33,322 nt of DNA, taken from contig CAYLME010000017.1 in the NCBI GenBank assembly GCA_964384585.1, positions 1-33,322 on the forward strand. The letters run 5' to 3'. Position numbers and translations under genes: made by a program. The notes beneath the pieces were generated by a model. That model ran no database searches. It was not told where the DNA came from and saw only the letters and a program-made list of their open reading frames with translations. The DNA is from DASTYK01 sp964384585 (GTDB taxonomy: Bacteria > Gemmatimonadota > Gemmatimonadetes > Longimicrobiales > RSA9). Below, in pieces: positions 1 through 7,943 of the stretch; position 1 is the first letter of the stretch, and every line of letters begins with the position of its first letter.

Positions 1-344
1 CGAGTGTGCTGGCCGTCGCGGTCGTGCAGAAGGCGCGCGAGATCGGGATCCTGCGCGCGACCGGAACGTCGACCCGCAGGGTGATGCGCGTCTTCCTGAT
101 CCAGGGTGGACTGCTTGGCGTAGGCGGCGCCGCCGTCGGTATCCTTCTCGGCACGGTGCTGGCGCTGTTGTTCGCAAACCTCGCGCAGAATCCGGACGGC
201 TCTCCCACCTTCCCGGTCGCCCTCACACCCGTCCTCTTCACCCGCGCATTCCTGACCGCGGTCGGGGTGGGCCTCGTCTCCGCCGCGCTACCGGCGCGGC
301 GGGCCGCGCGCATGGATCCGGCCGACGCCATTCGCAATGGCTGA
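1..344 (+). CDS. LolC/LolE-family lipoprotein-releasing permease, C-terminal fragment
   Basis: This is the 3' end of a FtsX/MacB-type permease; the gene begins before the window and is read in the frame starting at base 3. The visible ~113 residues show the typical C-terminal half. A cytoplasmic coupling segment (KAREIGILRATG) is followed by a hydrophobic segment around residues 33-58 of the visible part, a loop, another hydrophobic segment, and the usual family ending (ALPARRAARMDPADAIRNG). In the Lol system such permeases pair with the LolD ATPase to extract lipoproteins from the inner membrane and pass them to LolA. The directly overlapping downstream ATPase gene supports this role. LolC and LolE cannot be told apart from this fragment, and a MacB-type exporter subunit is a less likely alternative. 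Confidence 0.85.
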   Translation, partial: SVLAVAVVQKAREIGILRATGTSTRRVMRVFLIQGGLLGVGGAAVGILLGTVLALLFANLAQNPDGSPTFPVALTPVLFTRAFLTAVGVGLVSAALPARRAARMDPADAIRNG

Positions 345-1035
345 ACCTCTCGTCCGGCTGGACGGCATTCGCAAGGCGTACGGCGACCACGTGCTCACGC
401 AAGTGCTGCACGGGATCGATCTCAGTGTGGAGAGTGGAGAGTTCGTTGCGCTCACCGGACCTTCCGGCTCCGGGAAGAGCACACTGCTGAACCTGATCGG
501 GCTGCTCGACCGGCCCACGGCCGGTGAGGTGTACCTGCAGGGCAAGCCGACGTCCACACTCGACGACGCGGACCGGACCCGCATGCGCGCACGCCAGCTC
601 GGCTTCGTCTTCCAGTTCCACCACCTGCTTCCGGCCTTCACCGCGGTGGAAAACGTGGAGATGCCGTTGCTCGCGGACCGGGGACGTCGCGACGACGAGA
701 TGCGCGCCCGTGCAGTCGCGCTGCTCAGGGAGGTCGGCCTCTCGGATCGGATGGACTATCCCGCCACCGATCTCTCGGGCGGACAGCAGCAGCGCGTGGC
801 GATCGCGCGGGCACTCGTGAGCGAGCCACCGCTCGTGCTGGCGGACGAACCCACGGGCAACCTCGATACCGAATCTGGCGACGTGGTGTTCCGCCTGCTG
901 CGCCAGGTGAACCAGACGCACGGCATTGCCTTCATCATCGTCACACACGACGAGCACATCGCGCAGCACTGTGACCGGGTCGTGCACCTGGTGGACGGCC
1001 GAATCGTATCCGATGGCCCACCCGCAGGGCCCTGA
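337..1035 (+). CDS. lolD: LolD-type ABC transporter ATP-binding protein
   Basis: This 232-aa cytoplasmic ABC ATPase energises lipoprotein release from the inner membrane. All nucleotide-binding motifs are present in order: Walker A (GPSGSGKST, about residues 41-49), a Q-loop region (FVFQFHHLLPAFTAVENV), the ABC signature (LSGGQQQR), Walker B with its catalytic Glu (LVLADEPTGNLD) and the switch His (IIVTHD). The Phe-rich Q-loop and DEPTGNLD are typical of the LolD/MacB/FtsE group. The ATG lies inside the end of the permease gene (8-base overlap), which indicates translational coupling and a shared complex. Length fits the family. A MacB-like ATPase for another substrate is possible, but the pairing favours LolCDE. 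Confidence 0.9.
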   Translation: MAEPLVRLDGIRKAYGDHVLTQVLHGIDLSVESGEFVALTGPSGSGKSTLLNLIGLLDRPTAGEVYLQGKPTSTLDDADRTRMRARQLGFVFQFHHLLPAFTAVENVEMPLLADRGRRDDEMRARAVALLREVGLSDRMDYPATDLSGGQQQRVAIARALVSEPPLVLADEPTGNLDTESGDVVFRLLRQVNQTHGIAFIIVTHDEHIAQHCDRVVHLVDGRIVSDGPPAGP

Positions 1036-1104
1036 GGCGTTTCCACTCCACTGCAGCGAGTCCTGCGGCTCCAGGACGCAACGGCGCGGCCGGCTTCGTT
1101 GCGG

Positions 1105-1116
1105 CAGGCATGCCTG
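1105..1116. promoter_or_regulatory. 12-bp perfect palindrome beside the -35 box (possible operator)
   Basis: CAGGCATGCCTG is a perfect palindrome ending five bases before the TTGCAA -35 element of the promoter at 1122-1151. Two small inverted repeats lie just upstream (GTCCTG/CAGGAC at 1060-1077 and CGCAACG/CGTTGCG at 1077-1103) and may help end lolD transcription, although neither has a T-rich tail. A repressor or activator site is an inference from position only; short palindromes are common in GC-rich DNA. Confidence 0.3.
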
Positions 1117-1121
1117 GCACC

Positions 1122-1151
1122 TTGCAATTCCGTCCCGATCCAGCGGATAAT
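1122..1151 (+). promoter_or_regulatory. Sigma70-type promoter for the NagB-like/PIG-L operon
   Basis: TTGCAA (1122-1127), an 18-base spacer and GATAAT (1146-1151) match the vegetative consensus at 4/6 and 5/6 positions. The predicted transcript start near 1158 leaves a leader of about 57 bases before the ATG at 1215. The site lies in the only gap (179 bases) between lolD and the next gene. Confidence 0.55.
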
Positions 1152-1214
1152 GGGCATTTCACGACAGTTGCATGTGGGGTCACTCTCATGACCGTACCAC
1201 CGGACAGGGACTAA

Positions 1215-3191
1215 ATGTCAGTAACGACCGGATTCGATACACAACGCAGCACCTCGACAGCCACAGTACGCGAGAAGATGCCCGTCGTGATCGTCGAGCA
1301 GCACAGCGATTTCGCGCGCATCATCGCGGACCGCATCTCGGACCTGATCCGGGAGAAGAATGCCCGCGGCGAGACGACGGTCCTCGGCCTCGCGACGGGC
1401 AGCACGCCGATCGAGATCTATCGCGAACTCATTCGCAGGCACCAGGAAGAGGGGCTCGACTTCTCGCAGGTCGTAACGTTCAACCTGGACGAGTACTATC
1501 CCATGCAGCCGGACAGCATCCACAGCTTCCGGCGCTACATGGAAGAGAACCTGTTCGACGGCGTGAACATCCCGCCGGAGAACATCCACTTCCCGCGTGG
1601 CGACGTGCCGCGTGACCAGGTCGAGCGGGAGTCTGCGCAGTACGAACAGCAGATCCGTGACGCCGGCGGCATCGACTTCCAGATCCTGGGCATCGGCAAG
1701 ACGGGTCACATCGGCTTCAACGAGCCGGGCTCCGGCTTCGAGAGTCGCACCCGCGTGATTGCGCTCGACACGTTGACGCGCCGTGACGCAGCGCCTGACT
1801 TCTTCGGCGAGCACAACGTGCCGCTCGAGGCCGTCACCATGGGCGTCGAGACGATCATGGAGGGCAAGGAAATCGCGATCCTCGCAACGGGCGAGCACAA
1901 GGCGGCGATCGTGAAGCGCGCCGTCGAAGGGCAGATCTCGCCCGACGTGGCGGCGACCTACCTGCAGAAGCACCCGAATGCGACGTTCTATCTGGATCGT
2001 GCGGCGGCGGCCGAGCTCACGCGCATCGCGACGCCGTGGGTCGTGACGGAAGTGAGCTGGGACCGCGATCTCGAGATCCGCGCGCTCATCTGGCTGAGCG
2101 AGACGACCGGCAAGTCGCTGCTCAAGCTCGACGCGCTCGACTACCGTGAGCATCACCTCAGCTCGCTGCTCTCGCGTTACGGCCAGCCGGGTCCGCTGAA
2201 CGGCGAGGTGTTCAATGCGCTGCTCGCCAAGATCCGGGGCAAGAGCCGTCTGCCGCATGATGAGCGCATCATCGTGTTCAGCCCGCACCCCGACGACGAC
2301 GTGATCTCGATGGGCGGCATGCTGAACAAGCTGCACGAGAACGGCAACGAGATCATCGTCGCGTACCAGACGTCCGGGAACATTGCCGTCTTCGATCACG
2401 AGGTGCGCCGCTATCTCGATTTCCTGCGCCGGGTCGATCGTGACTTCGATCTGCAGGACACCGAGCTGCTGCAGCTGACCGAGCAGATCGAGACGTGGTG
2501 GGAGCAGCGCAAGCCGGGCGAGATCGATCCGCCCGCGCTACAGGCGATCAAGAAGTCGATCCGCGAAGCGGAGGCCGTCTCGGGCATCGAGACATTCGGC
2601 ATGCGCCGGGAGCAGGCGCGCTTCCTCAACCTGCCGTTCTACCAGACGGGCAAGGTGAAGAAGGATCCGATCGGGCCGGACGACGTGCGCATCGTGCTCG
2701 ACCTGATCGAGGAGCATCGGCCGACGCATGTGTTCGCGGCGGGCGACCTGTCCGATCCGCACGGTACGCATCGCATGTGCCTGGAGTCCGTACACGCCGC
2801 GCTCGAGCAGTACTCGGGTGTGACGCCCACGCTCTGGTATTACCGTGGTGCGTGGCAGGAATGGTCGATCAGCGAGTCGGACATACTCGTGCCGCTCTCG
2901 CAGGACGAGCTGAAGCTCAAGATCCTCGCGATCTTCAAGCACCAGAGCCAGAAGGATCGTGCGCCGTTTCCCGGCCATGATGATCGCGAGTTCTGGCAGC
3001 GTGTGCAGGAGCGCAACACGGCAACCGCAGCGCACGTTGACATGCTGGGACTGCCCGAGTACTACGCGATGGAGAGCTACGTCGTGCGTCGAAACGGTCA
3101 GCCGCTCGAGTCGCACACCATCAGCACGGCGGAACTCGCTGCGCCGCCGCGGATGCGTCGTGCGGAGGACCGCGTGGTGAGCGGCCCATGA
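1215..3191 (+). CDS. Glucosamine-6-phosphate deaminase-like protein fused to a PIG-L/LmbE deacetylase domain
   Basis: This 658-aa two-domain protein resembles the long NagB-like proteins known from Bacteroidetes. Residues ~22-290 form a NagB/RpiA-type sugar-phosphate isomerase fold, with the phosphate loop LATGSTP, FNLDEYY (D92, matching E. coli D72) and GIGKTGHIGFNEP. H165 and E170 match E. coli H143 and E148, but the position of D141 is T163, so classical deamination may be altered. Residues ~350-590 are a PIG-L/LmbE zinc-dependent de-N-acetylase domain: HPDDD begins at H358, and DPHGTH contains H516 and H519. The combination suggests deacetylation and/or deamination of an amino sugar or its conjugate; the true substrate is unknown. 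The gene follows its own promoter, has only a weak ribosome site (GGGA), and is 7 bases from the decarboxylase gene. Confidence 0.85.
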   Translation: MSVTTGFDTQRSTSTATVREKMPVVIVEQHSDFARIIADRISDLIREKNARGETTVLGLATGSTPIEIYRELIRRHQEEGLDFSQVVTFNLDEYYPMQPDSIHSFRRYMEENLFDGVNIPPENIHFPRGDVPRDQVERESAQYEQQIRDAGGIDFQILGIGKTGHIGFNEPGSGFESRTRVIALDTLTRRDAAPDFFGEHNVPLEAVTMGVETIMEGKEIAILATGEHKAAIVKRAVEGQISPDVAATYLQKHPNATFYLDRAAAAELTRIATPWVVTEVSWDRDLEIRALIWLSETTGKSLLKLDALDYREHHLSSLLSRYGQPGPLNGEVFNALLAKIRGKSRLPHDERIIVFSPHPDDDVISMGGMLNKLHENGNEIIVAYQTSGNIAVFDHEVRRYLDFLRRVDRDFDLQDTELLQLTEQIETWWEQRKPGEIDPPALQAIKKSIREAEAVSGIETFGMRREQARFLNLPFYQTGKVKKDPIGPDDVRIVLDLIEEHRPTHVFAAGDLSDPHGTHRMCLESVHAALEQYSGVTPTLWYYRGAWQEWSISESDILVPLSQDELKLKILAIFKHQSQKDRAPFPGHDDREFWQRVQERNTATAAHVDMLGLPEYYAMESYVVRRNGQPLESHTISTAELAAPPRMRRAEDRVVSGP

Positions 3192-3198
3192 ACGCGTC

Positions 3199-5160
3199 GT
3201 GACGCACGACAATCCGTCTGGCGAGGCCGGCGCTCTCGACCTCGGGTCCATCTTCCTGGGACCCAAGGCCGAGAACGCCGATGTCTTCGAGCGACTGCTG
3301 CTGGAGGCGTTCCGCGACCACGTCTTCTGGCGCCGCAACTTCCACCCCGAGGACGGCTTCGTACTGCGCGAACTGGACAAGCGCACGCCCGCCTACGAGC
3401 GCGCGACGTCGATTCTCTCGCAGGAACTGCTCGGACTGCTCGGTGAGTTGAAGGCCGGCGTTCCGTTCTACAGCCCGCGCTACATCGGCCACATGTCGTC
3501 CGATCTGACGATGGCCAGCATGATCGGCTACTTCGCGGCCATGCTGTACAACCCGAACAACGTCGCGCTCGAGGCATCACCCGTCACGACACGCCTCGAG
3601 CTGGAAGTTGCCGCACAGCTCGCGCGCATGATCGGCTACGATCCGGAGCGGCAGTGGGGGCACATCACGTCGGGCGGTACGGTCGCGAACTTCGAGGCGA
3701 TCTGGGTCGCACGGAACGTGAAGTACCTGCCTGTCGCCGTGCGCTGGGCCGCTGCGTCGCTGGGTGTGAATGCACTCGATGTCACGCTCGCGGACGGCTC
3801 GCAGTCCAATCTGATGGAGCTCTCTCTCTGGGAGTTGCTCAACGTCCCGAACGCTGCCGCACTCGATCTACCGGCTGAGCTGCGCGCGCGTGCTGACGAG
3901 CCGGACCGAGTCGGACGCCTCATCAGCGACCACTCGCTCGCACGTCTCGGCTACCAGGAGTTCGGCCTCCGACTGGCATCGCAGTTCGGCGATGCGCTGC
4001 CATCCGGCGTCGTGCTCGTGTCATCCACGGGTCACTACTCGTGGGAGAAGATCTGTCGCTCGCTCGGCATCGGCGGTGCGCAGCTGGTGCACGTTCCGGT
4101 GGACGAACGCTTCCGCATGGATACCGGCGCATTGCAGGCGACGCTCGCCACGCTCGCGGCCAGGCGTCAGCCCATCATCGCGTGCGTCTCCGTGATCGGC
4201 ACTACCGAGGAGAGTGCAGTGGATCGCCTCGATCGCATCATCGAAGTGCGTTCGGACGCGGCAAGCACACTCGGCCTGTCGTTCCACCTGCACGCGGATG
4301 CTGCCTGGGGCGGTTACGCCGCATCCGTGCTGTACGGCAGTGACGGCAAGCGCCGCTCCTACGACGATGCGTGCGTTCGCGCAGGTGACGACGCCTGGCC
4401 ACACGCCGATGTCTTTCACGCGCTCGGCGCACTGCAGCACACGGACAGCGTGACGATCGATCCGCACAAGCTCGGCTACGTGCCGTATCCGGCGGGTGCG
4501 GTGTCGTTTCGCGACTCGCGCGTCCGTGATCTCGTCGCCGCCGACGCGCCGTACGTGTTCCACCCGGGCGCACCCGAGACCCAGTACATCGGCCGCTTCA
4601 TTCTTGAAGGGTCGAAGCCGGGAGCGGCCGCCGCAGGCGTCTGGATGTCGCACAAGGTGCTGCCGCTCGATGCGCGCGGGTATGGTCTGCTCATCAGTGA
4701 GAGTGCGCGCGGCGCGCTCATGCTGCATCGACGTATCGCGGACGGCGACTGGGCGCCGTTCCGCCTGGTGCCGCTGCCGCAGCCGGACCTCAACATCGTG
4801 TGTTTCGCCATCGGCCACACCGAGCTGTCCACACTCGAGGCGACCAACGCGTTCTGTGATGCGGTCTATGCGGCCATGAGCGTGAATGCCGGTACGGCCG
4901 CACGGCAGCTCGAATACTTCGTCACCAAGACCGTTCTGCGCGCCGGCGAATACGGCCGGGCCGCGCTGCCGACGGTCGAGCGGCTCGGCTTCTCCGAGGA
5001 TGATTACCGCCGCGCAGGCGGGGTCAGCGTGATCCGCTGTACCGCGATGAACCCGCTCCTGGCCGACCCCCGTGGCCGGACGGATCATATCGAGGGGTTC
5101 GCGCGTACACTGGGCAACGTGCTCGCGACGGAACTGGCCCGCTTCAGCGCCCCGGGCTGA
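3199..5160 (+). CDS. PLP-dependent group II decarboxylase, tyrosine-decarboxylase-like
   Basis: This 653-aa enzyme resembles the enterococcal tyrosine decarboxylase from end to end, including the N-terminal block with GPKAEN and the blocks YIGHMSSDLTMAS, NNVALEASPVTTRLE and WGHITSGGTVANFEAIW. Key cofactor residues are visible: H279 (in GHYSWEK) stacks on PLP, D367 (in HADAAWGGY) binds the pyridine nitrogen, and K424 (in DPHKLGYVPYPAG) forms the Schiff base. It probably decarboxylates an aromatic or related L-amino acid to an amine in the cytosol; substrate choice cannot be read from the sequence. The GTG start lies 8 bases after the previous stop, so the two genes are probably co-transcribed. 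No amino acid/amine antiporter gene is adjacent, unlike in acid-resistance tyrosine decarboxylase operons. Confidence 0.85.
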   Translation: MTHDNPSGEAGALDLGSIFLGPKAENADVFERLLLEAFRDHVFWRRNFHPEDGFVLRELDKRTPAYERATSILSQELLGLLGELKAGVPFYSPRYIGHMSSDLTMASMIGYFAAMLYNPNNVALEASPVTTRLELEVAAQLARMIGYDPERQWGHITSGGTVANFEAIWVARNVKYLPVAVRWAAASLGVNALDVTLADGSQSNLMELSLWELLNVPNAAALDLPAELRARADEPDRVGRLISDHSLARLGYQEFGLRLASQFGDALPSGVVLVSSTGHYSWEKICRSLGIGGAQLVHVPVDERFRMDTGALQATLATLAARRQPIIACVSVIGTTEESAVDRLDRIIEVRSDAASTLGLSFHLHADAAWGGYAASVLYGSDGKRRSYDDACVRAGDDAWPHADVFHALGALQHTDSVTIDPHKLGYVPYPAGAVSFRDSRVRDLVAADAPYVFHPGAPETQYIGRFILEGSKPGAAAAGVWMSHKVLPLDARGYGLLISESARGALMLHRRIADGDWAPFRLVPLPQPDLNIVCFAIGHTELSTLEATNAFCDAVYAAMSVNAGTAARQLEYFVTKTVLRAGEYGRAALPTVERLGFSEDDYRRAGGVSVIRCTAMNPLLADPRGRTDHIEGFARTLGNVLATELARFSAPG

Positions 5161-5300
5161 ACTGGGCCGCCGGTCATCCAGGCCGGCATCGTGAGTGCGC
5201 AGGTGCCGCCAGGCGTGGTCGGGAGGCGGTCCTCCGCCTGTCGCTCCGCCGCGGCAGCAATTCACCGGACCGGCTGTTGGTCCGAACCGCAGGAGGTTTG

Positions 5301-5900
5301 ATGCAGCGTACCTGGATAGTCGGACTCGCGGCCGTGGCAGTCCTTGCCGCGTGCGGCGACGACCCGACAGGCACCGAGGGCGATCCCATGTCAAGGGCGG
5401 AGGCTCTCTCCGTGGCAGGGACCGTGGTCGAAGCGAGTTCACTCGCGACCACGGAGGGGATCGCCGAGGTGACGGAGACCGGGGATGGCTCCGGCACCCT
5501 TCATTTCACGCAGACGTCCACGCACCCCTGCCCGGCGGGCGGGAACGTCCAGGTCGGTCTGACCATCGACGTGGACTACGACCAGCAGGCCCAGGCGTTC
5601 GAGCTGGATGCTTCCGGCATCCTGAGCCATGCGAACTGTGGCGTGCAGGGCGACGACGGCGTCGTCACCTTCAACGGTGATCCCAGCCTGCAGGTTGGCG
5701 TGTACGCCGTTGCCGACGGCGGTGTCGCCACGGCGCCGTGGACCACGTTGGTAGATGGCGCGTTCACATGGTCGGCCGCTGACGGGCGCGAGGGCCGCTG
5801 CGTGGTGGACCTCTTCGCGTCGACGGACTTCACCGCACAGGAGCGCACGGTGGCCGGCGAGGTCTGTGGCCACACGATCCAGCAGACGCTGACCTGGTAG
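5301..5900 (+). CDS. Lipoprotein of unknown function with four body cysteines
   Basis: This is a 199-aa predicted lipoprotein. A short positive N-terminus and hydrophobic stretch end in the lipobox LAAC (C18), followed by GDD. I chose the ATG at 5301 because a perfect AGGAGG lies at 5291-5296. The body is rich in Thr, Gly, Asp and Val and looks beta-rich. It has four further cysteines (in HPCPAG, HANCGV, GRCVVD and EVCGHT), which could form two disulfides in the periplasm. I do not recognise a family. It appears monocistronic, with a 140-base gap upstream and a strong terminator 20 bases downstream. A small hairpin (CGGACC/GGTCCG, 5266-5284) sits just before the ribosome site and may modulate translation. 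Confidence 0.75.
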   Translation: MQRTWIVGLAAVAVLAACGDDPTGTEGDPMSRAEALSVAGTVVEASSLATTEGIAEVTETGDGSGTLHFTQTSTHPCPAGGNVQVGLTIDVDYDQQAQAFELDASGILSHANCGVQGDDGVVTFNGDPSLQVGVYAVADGGVATAPWTTLVDGAFTWSAADGREGRCVVDLFASTDFTAQERTVAGEVCGHTIQQTLTW

Positions 5901-5920
5901 CGCAGGCAGGCACCAGACCG

Positions 5921-5955
5921 ACGGCGCCGCGGGTCCCACGGACCTGCGGCGCCGT
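5921..5955 (+). terminator. Intrinsic terminator after the lipoprotein gene
   Basis: A 16-bp stem (5921-5936 pairing with 5940-5955, one G:U pair) closes on the triloop CAC and is followed by TCATTTA. The stem is very stable, the T tract is weak. It lies 20 bases after the stop codon at 5900. Confidence 0.75.
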
Positions 5956-6076
5956 TCATTTACGGCGGATTCCGCTGTGGCGGCGGGCCGCGACAACCTT
6001 GCGGCGGCGCGTGCCACGGCCGATTCTACATAGCGGCGTCGCTCGCGACGCGCCCATTCCTCGCGCCCTGACCCCG

Positions 6077-7066
6077 ATGCGCCCACGCAGAATCCTTCTG
6101 CCGTTGCTGGCCGCGCTCGTTGCCGCATGCGATGACCTGCCGACGGAGGTCATCGATACGGTTGCGCTGCATGCGACCGAGACGGGTCTCAGCGCGGATG
6201 CTGCCTCGTGGTCTCGTTCTGCGCTGTTCCGCGAAGCGATCGACGCCGTCATGAGTGCTGAAGGGCCGCAGCTGTTGTGGCGACATACGGCGCCACTGCG
6301 CGCGCATTCGGCCGCGGCCCGTGCGGCGCAGGCTCGGGGCGACGTCGAGACCCAGCTCACTGCGGAACGGGCACATCGCACCGCCCAGGTGCGCTTCATC
6401 GCCCATGTACTGGGCGATGCTCGCATCGACGACGTGGTGCACCAGGTGCGCGGCGCGATCGACGACGCGCGCATCCGGCTCGACGCACTGCGTGCCGGCG
6501 GGCACGACGTCATGCGCGCCGCGGTGCTCGTACAGGATGCAGACGCGCTGCTCGCGCATGGCTCGGAGCCGGAACGCATCCTCGCCGCAGCACTCGATGC
6601 TGCCGATCTGCTCGCCAGGCTCGATCAGCTGCTGCGCTCGCTCGAGCGACTCCCGTCCCTCGATGAGCTCTTCGCAGCCACGATATCCGACGTACGCGAG
6701 TCAGCGGGATCGCGCGCCGCACGCGCGCTGCTCGCGGAGCACCAGACGCTGGTGCGCGAAGCGCAGAGTGCGCTTGCAAGCGGTGGCCGTATACGCGCGC
6801 ACGACCGGCTGCAACAGGTGCGCGCCGGACAGGTGCGTATCGTCGCGCGGCAGATCGGTGAGCTGGGTGTCCGGCGCCACGTCGATGTCGTGGTGGCGGC
6901 GGAGACTGCACTGCAGGGAGCCGTCGACGAGCGGCGCCGCGTGATCGCGCGCGACTATCTCGAGCAGGCTGTCAGCGCGCTCGCACGCGGTGACACGGAG
7001 AAGGCGCTCGAGCGCGCGACTGTCGCTGCCGAGATCGTCAACGCACTGGCGGTAGAATCGATGTAG
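6077..7066 (+). CDS. Alpha-helical lipoprotein of unknown function
   Basis: This 329-aa predicted lipoprotein has a signal sequence MRPRRILLPLLAALVAAC with lipobox Cys at residue 18, followed by DDLPTE. The ATG at 6077 was chosen because it puts the Arg-rich start directly before the hydrophobic core; no clear Shine-Dalgarno sequence is seen. The rest is rich in Ala, Arg, Leu, Glu and Asp with long helix-forming stretches (for example ARAAQARGDVETQLTAERAH), suggesting a helical bundle or coiled coil. I do not recognise a family. Its 3' end overlaps the convergent DUF4142-like lipoprotein gene by 29 bases. A weak promoter-like sequence (TTGCGG at 5999) lies upstream but lacks a convincing -10 element. 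Confidence 0.65.
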   Translation: MRPRRILLPLLAALVAACDDLPTEVIDTVALHATETGLSADAASWSRSALFREAIDAVMSAEGPQLLWRHTAPLRAHSAAARAAQARGDVETQLTAERAHRTAQVRFIAHVLGDARIDDVVHQVRGAIDDARIRLDALRAGGHDVMRAAVLVQDADALLAHGSEPERILAAALDAADLLARLDQLLRSLERLPSLDELFAATISDVRESAGSRAARALLAEHQTLVREAQSALASGGRIRAHDRLQQVRAGQVRIVARQIGELGVRRHVDVVVAAETALQGAVDERRRVIARDYLEQAVSALARGDTEKALERATVAAEIVNALAVESM

Positions 7067-7796
7067 TGTCGCGCGGCACCGACGGCGTGTCCGTGATCGC
7101 AGGGGGCGCCGCGGGCGGTTCCGGGGCGGGTGTCTGCGGTTGCAGGGCGGGTGCTGGTCGCTGCTGCCCCCCGGTCTGCCCGCTCCCACCCGTCGCAGCC
7201 GGCCGCGTTGCAGGTGTCGCTGCCGCTGCATTCTGAAGGCCTCCCGCAGCTTCCGCAGCCCGCAGTCCCGGCAGCAGCTGACGCCCGCGCTGGATGTGTG
7301 CCTGCAGTGTCGGTCGCGACTGCTCGGCCAGCCGACGCAGCGTGGAATCCTGCAGCGCCGTCATGTCGCGCTCGATTGCCGTCAGCAGCAGCTGCTGCAG
7401 CCGGATTGCGCTCTCTACGAACGCCAGGTCGAACGCGGCGCCGTCGAGCGACTGCATCCCGACGCGCGTCGTCTGTGCGTTCGTCATCAACTCCTGGCCG
7501 GCAGCGCTCTCCGCCGGACGCAGGTCATCGCTGCGCGGGCTGGCGAACGCGGCATGCAGTCCCTGGTGGTCCGCGGCGAGGGTCGCGCCGAATGCACGGG
7601 CCGCATCGCTCGAGGCACGCGCCTGTGCGTCCCGGCCGACCGCGCCGATCCACTCGGTACCGACCGAGAGCGTGTACAGCAGCTGCGCATCGCGCGTGAC
7701 CACCGGAACCACGTTCTCCTCAACCTGCTCATCATCCCCGCACGCAACGACGGTCGCCAGCACACCCACAGCGATGTACGTCCAGTTCCGCACCAC
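7038..7796 (-). CDS. DUF4142-like lipoprotein with proline-rich tail
   Basis: This 252-aa predicted lipoprotein (GTG start, preceded by GAGGAGGA; the next codon is also GTG and could be used) has a lipobox Cys at residue 19 (ATVVACGDD). Residues ~35-185 are helical and resemble DUF4142, a ferritin-like four-helix family common in secreted proteins of soil bacteria: a helix with ADHQGLH, a helix FDLAFVESAIRLQQLL and a final helix with LQAHIQRGRQLLPG. The last ~65 residues are rich in Pro, Ala, Thr and Gln and are probably disordered. The biochemical role of DUF4142 is unknown. The gene is the last on the minus strand here, 147 bases after the 258-aa secreted protein, so it may belong to the sigma-factor operon or have its own promoter. 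Its end overlaps the convergent gene by 29 bases. Confidence 0.65.
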   Translation of the reverse strand: MVRNWTYIAVGVLATVVACGDDEQVEENVVPVVTRDAQLLYTLSVGTEWIGAVGRDAQARASSDAARAFGATLAADHQGLHAAFASPRSDDLRPAESAAGQELMTNAQTTRVGMQSLDGAAFDLAFVESAIRLQQLLLTAIERDMTALQDSTLRRLAEQSRPTLQAHIQRGRQLLPGLRAAEAAGGLQNAAAATPATRPAATGGSGQTGGQQRPAPALQPQTPAPEPPAAPPAITDTPSVPRDTTSILPPVR

Positions 7797-7943
7797 TCCT
7801 CCTCGGCAGATCGACCGGTTCAGTGTGGCGCTCTTGCATGATACTGGCCAGTGGTGCCTGCGCGGCGCACGTGCGCCCGCGCGCCGGAGGAGCGAGCGGC
7901 GTTCCGGCTTGCGGTGGCGAAAAGACGTGTGTGCCGCAGGCGC

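Noticed and set aside
5224..5239. Small hairpin AGGCGG/CCGCCT after the decarboxylase gene as a terminator
   Set aside because: The stem is only 6 bp and no T tract follows.
4021..5442. A 473-codon minus-strand open frame opposite the decarboxylase gene
   Set aside because: It is antisense to conserved PLP-enzyme motifs and has no homology signal or ribosome site.
7864..7877. Perfect 14-bp palindrome GGCGCACGTGCGCC
   Set aside because: It has no loop for a terminator and is not placed next to a convincing promoter; such palindromes are expected by chance in GC-rich DNA.
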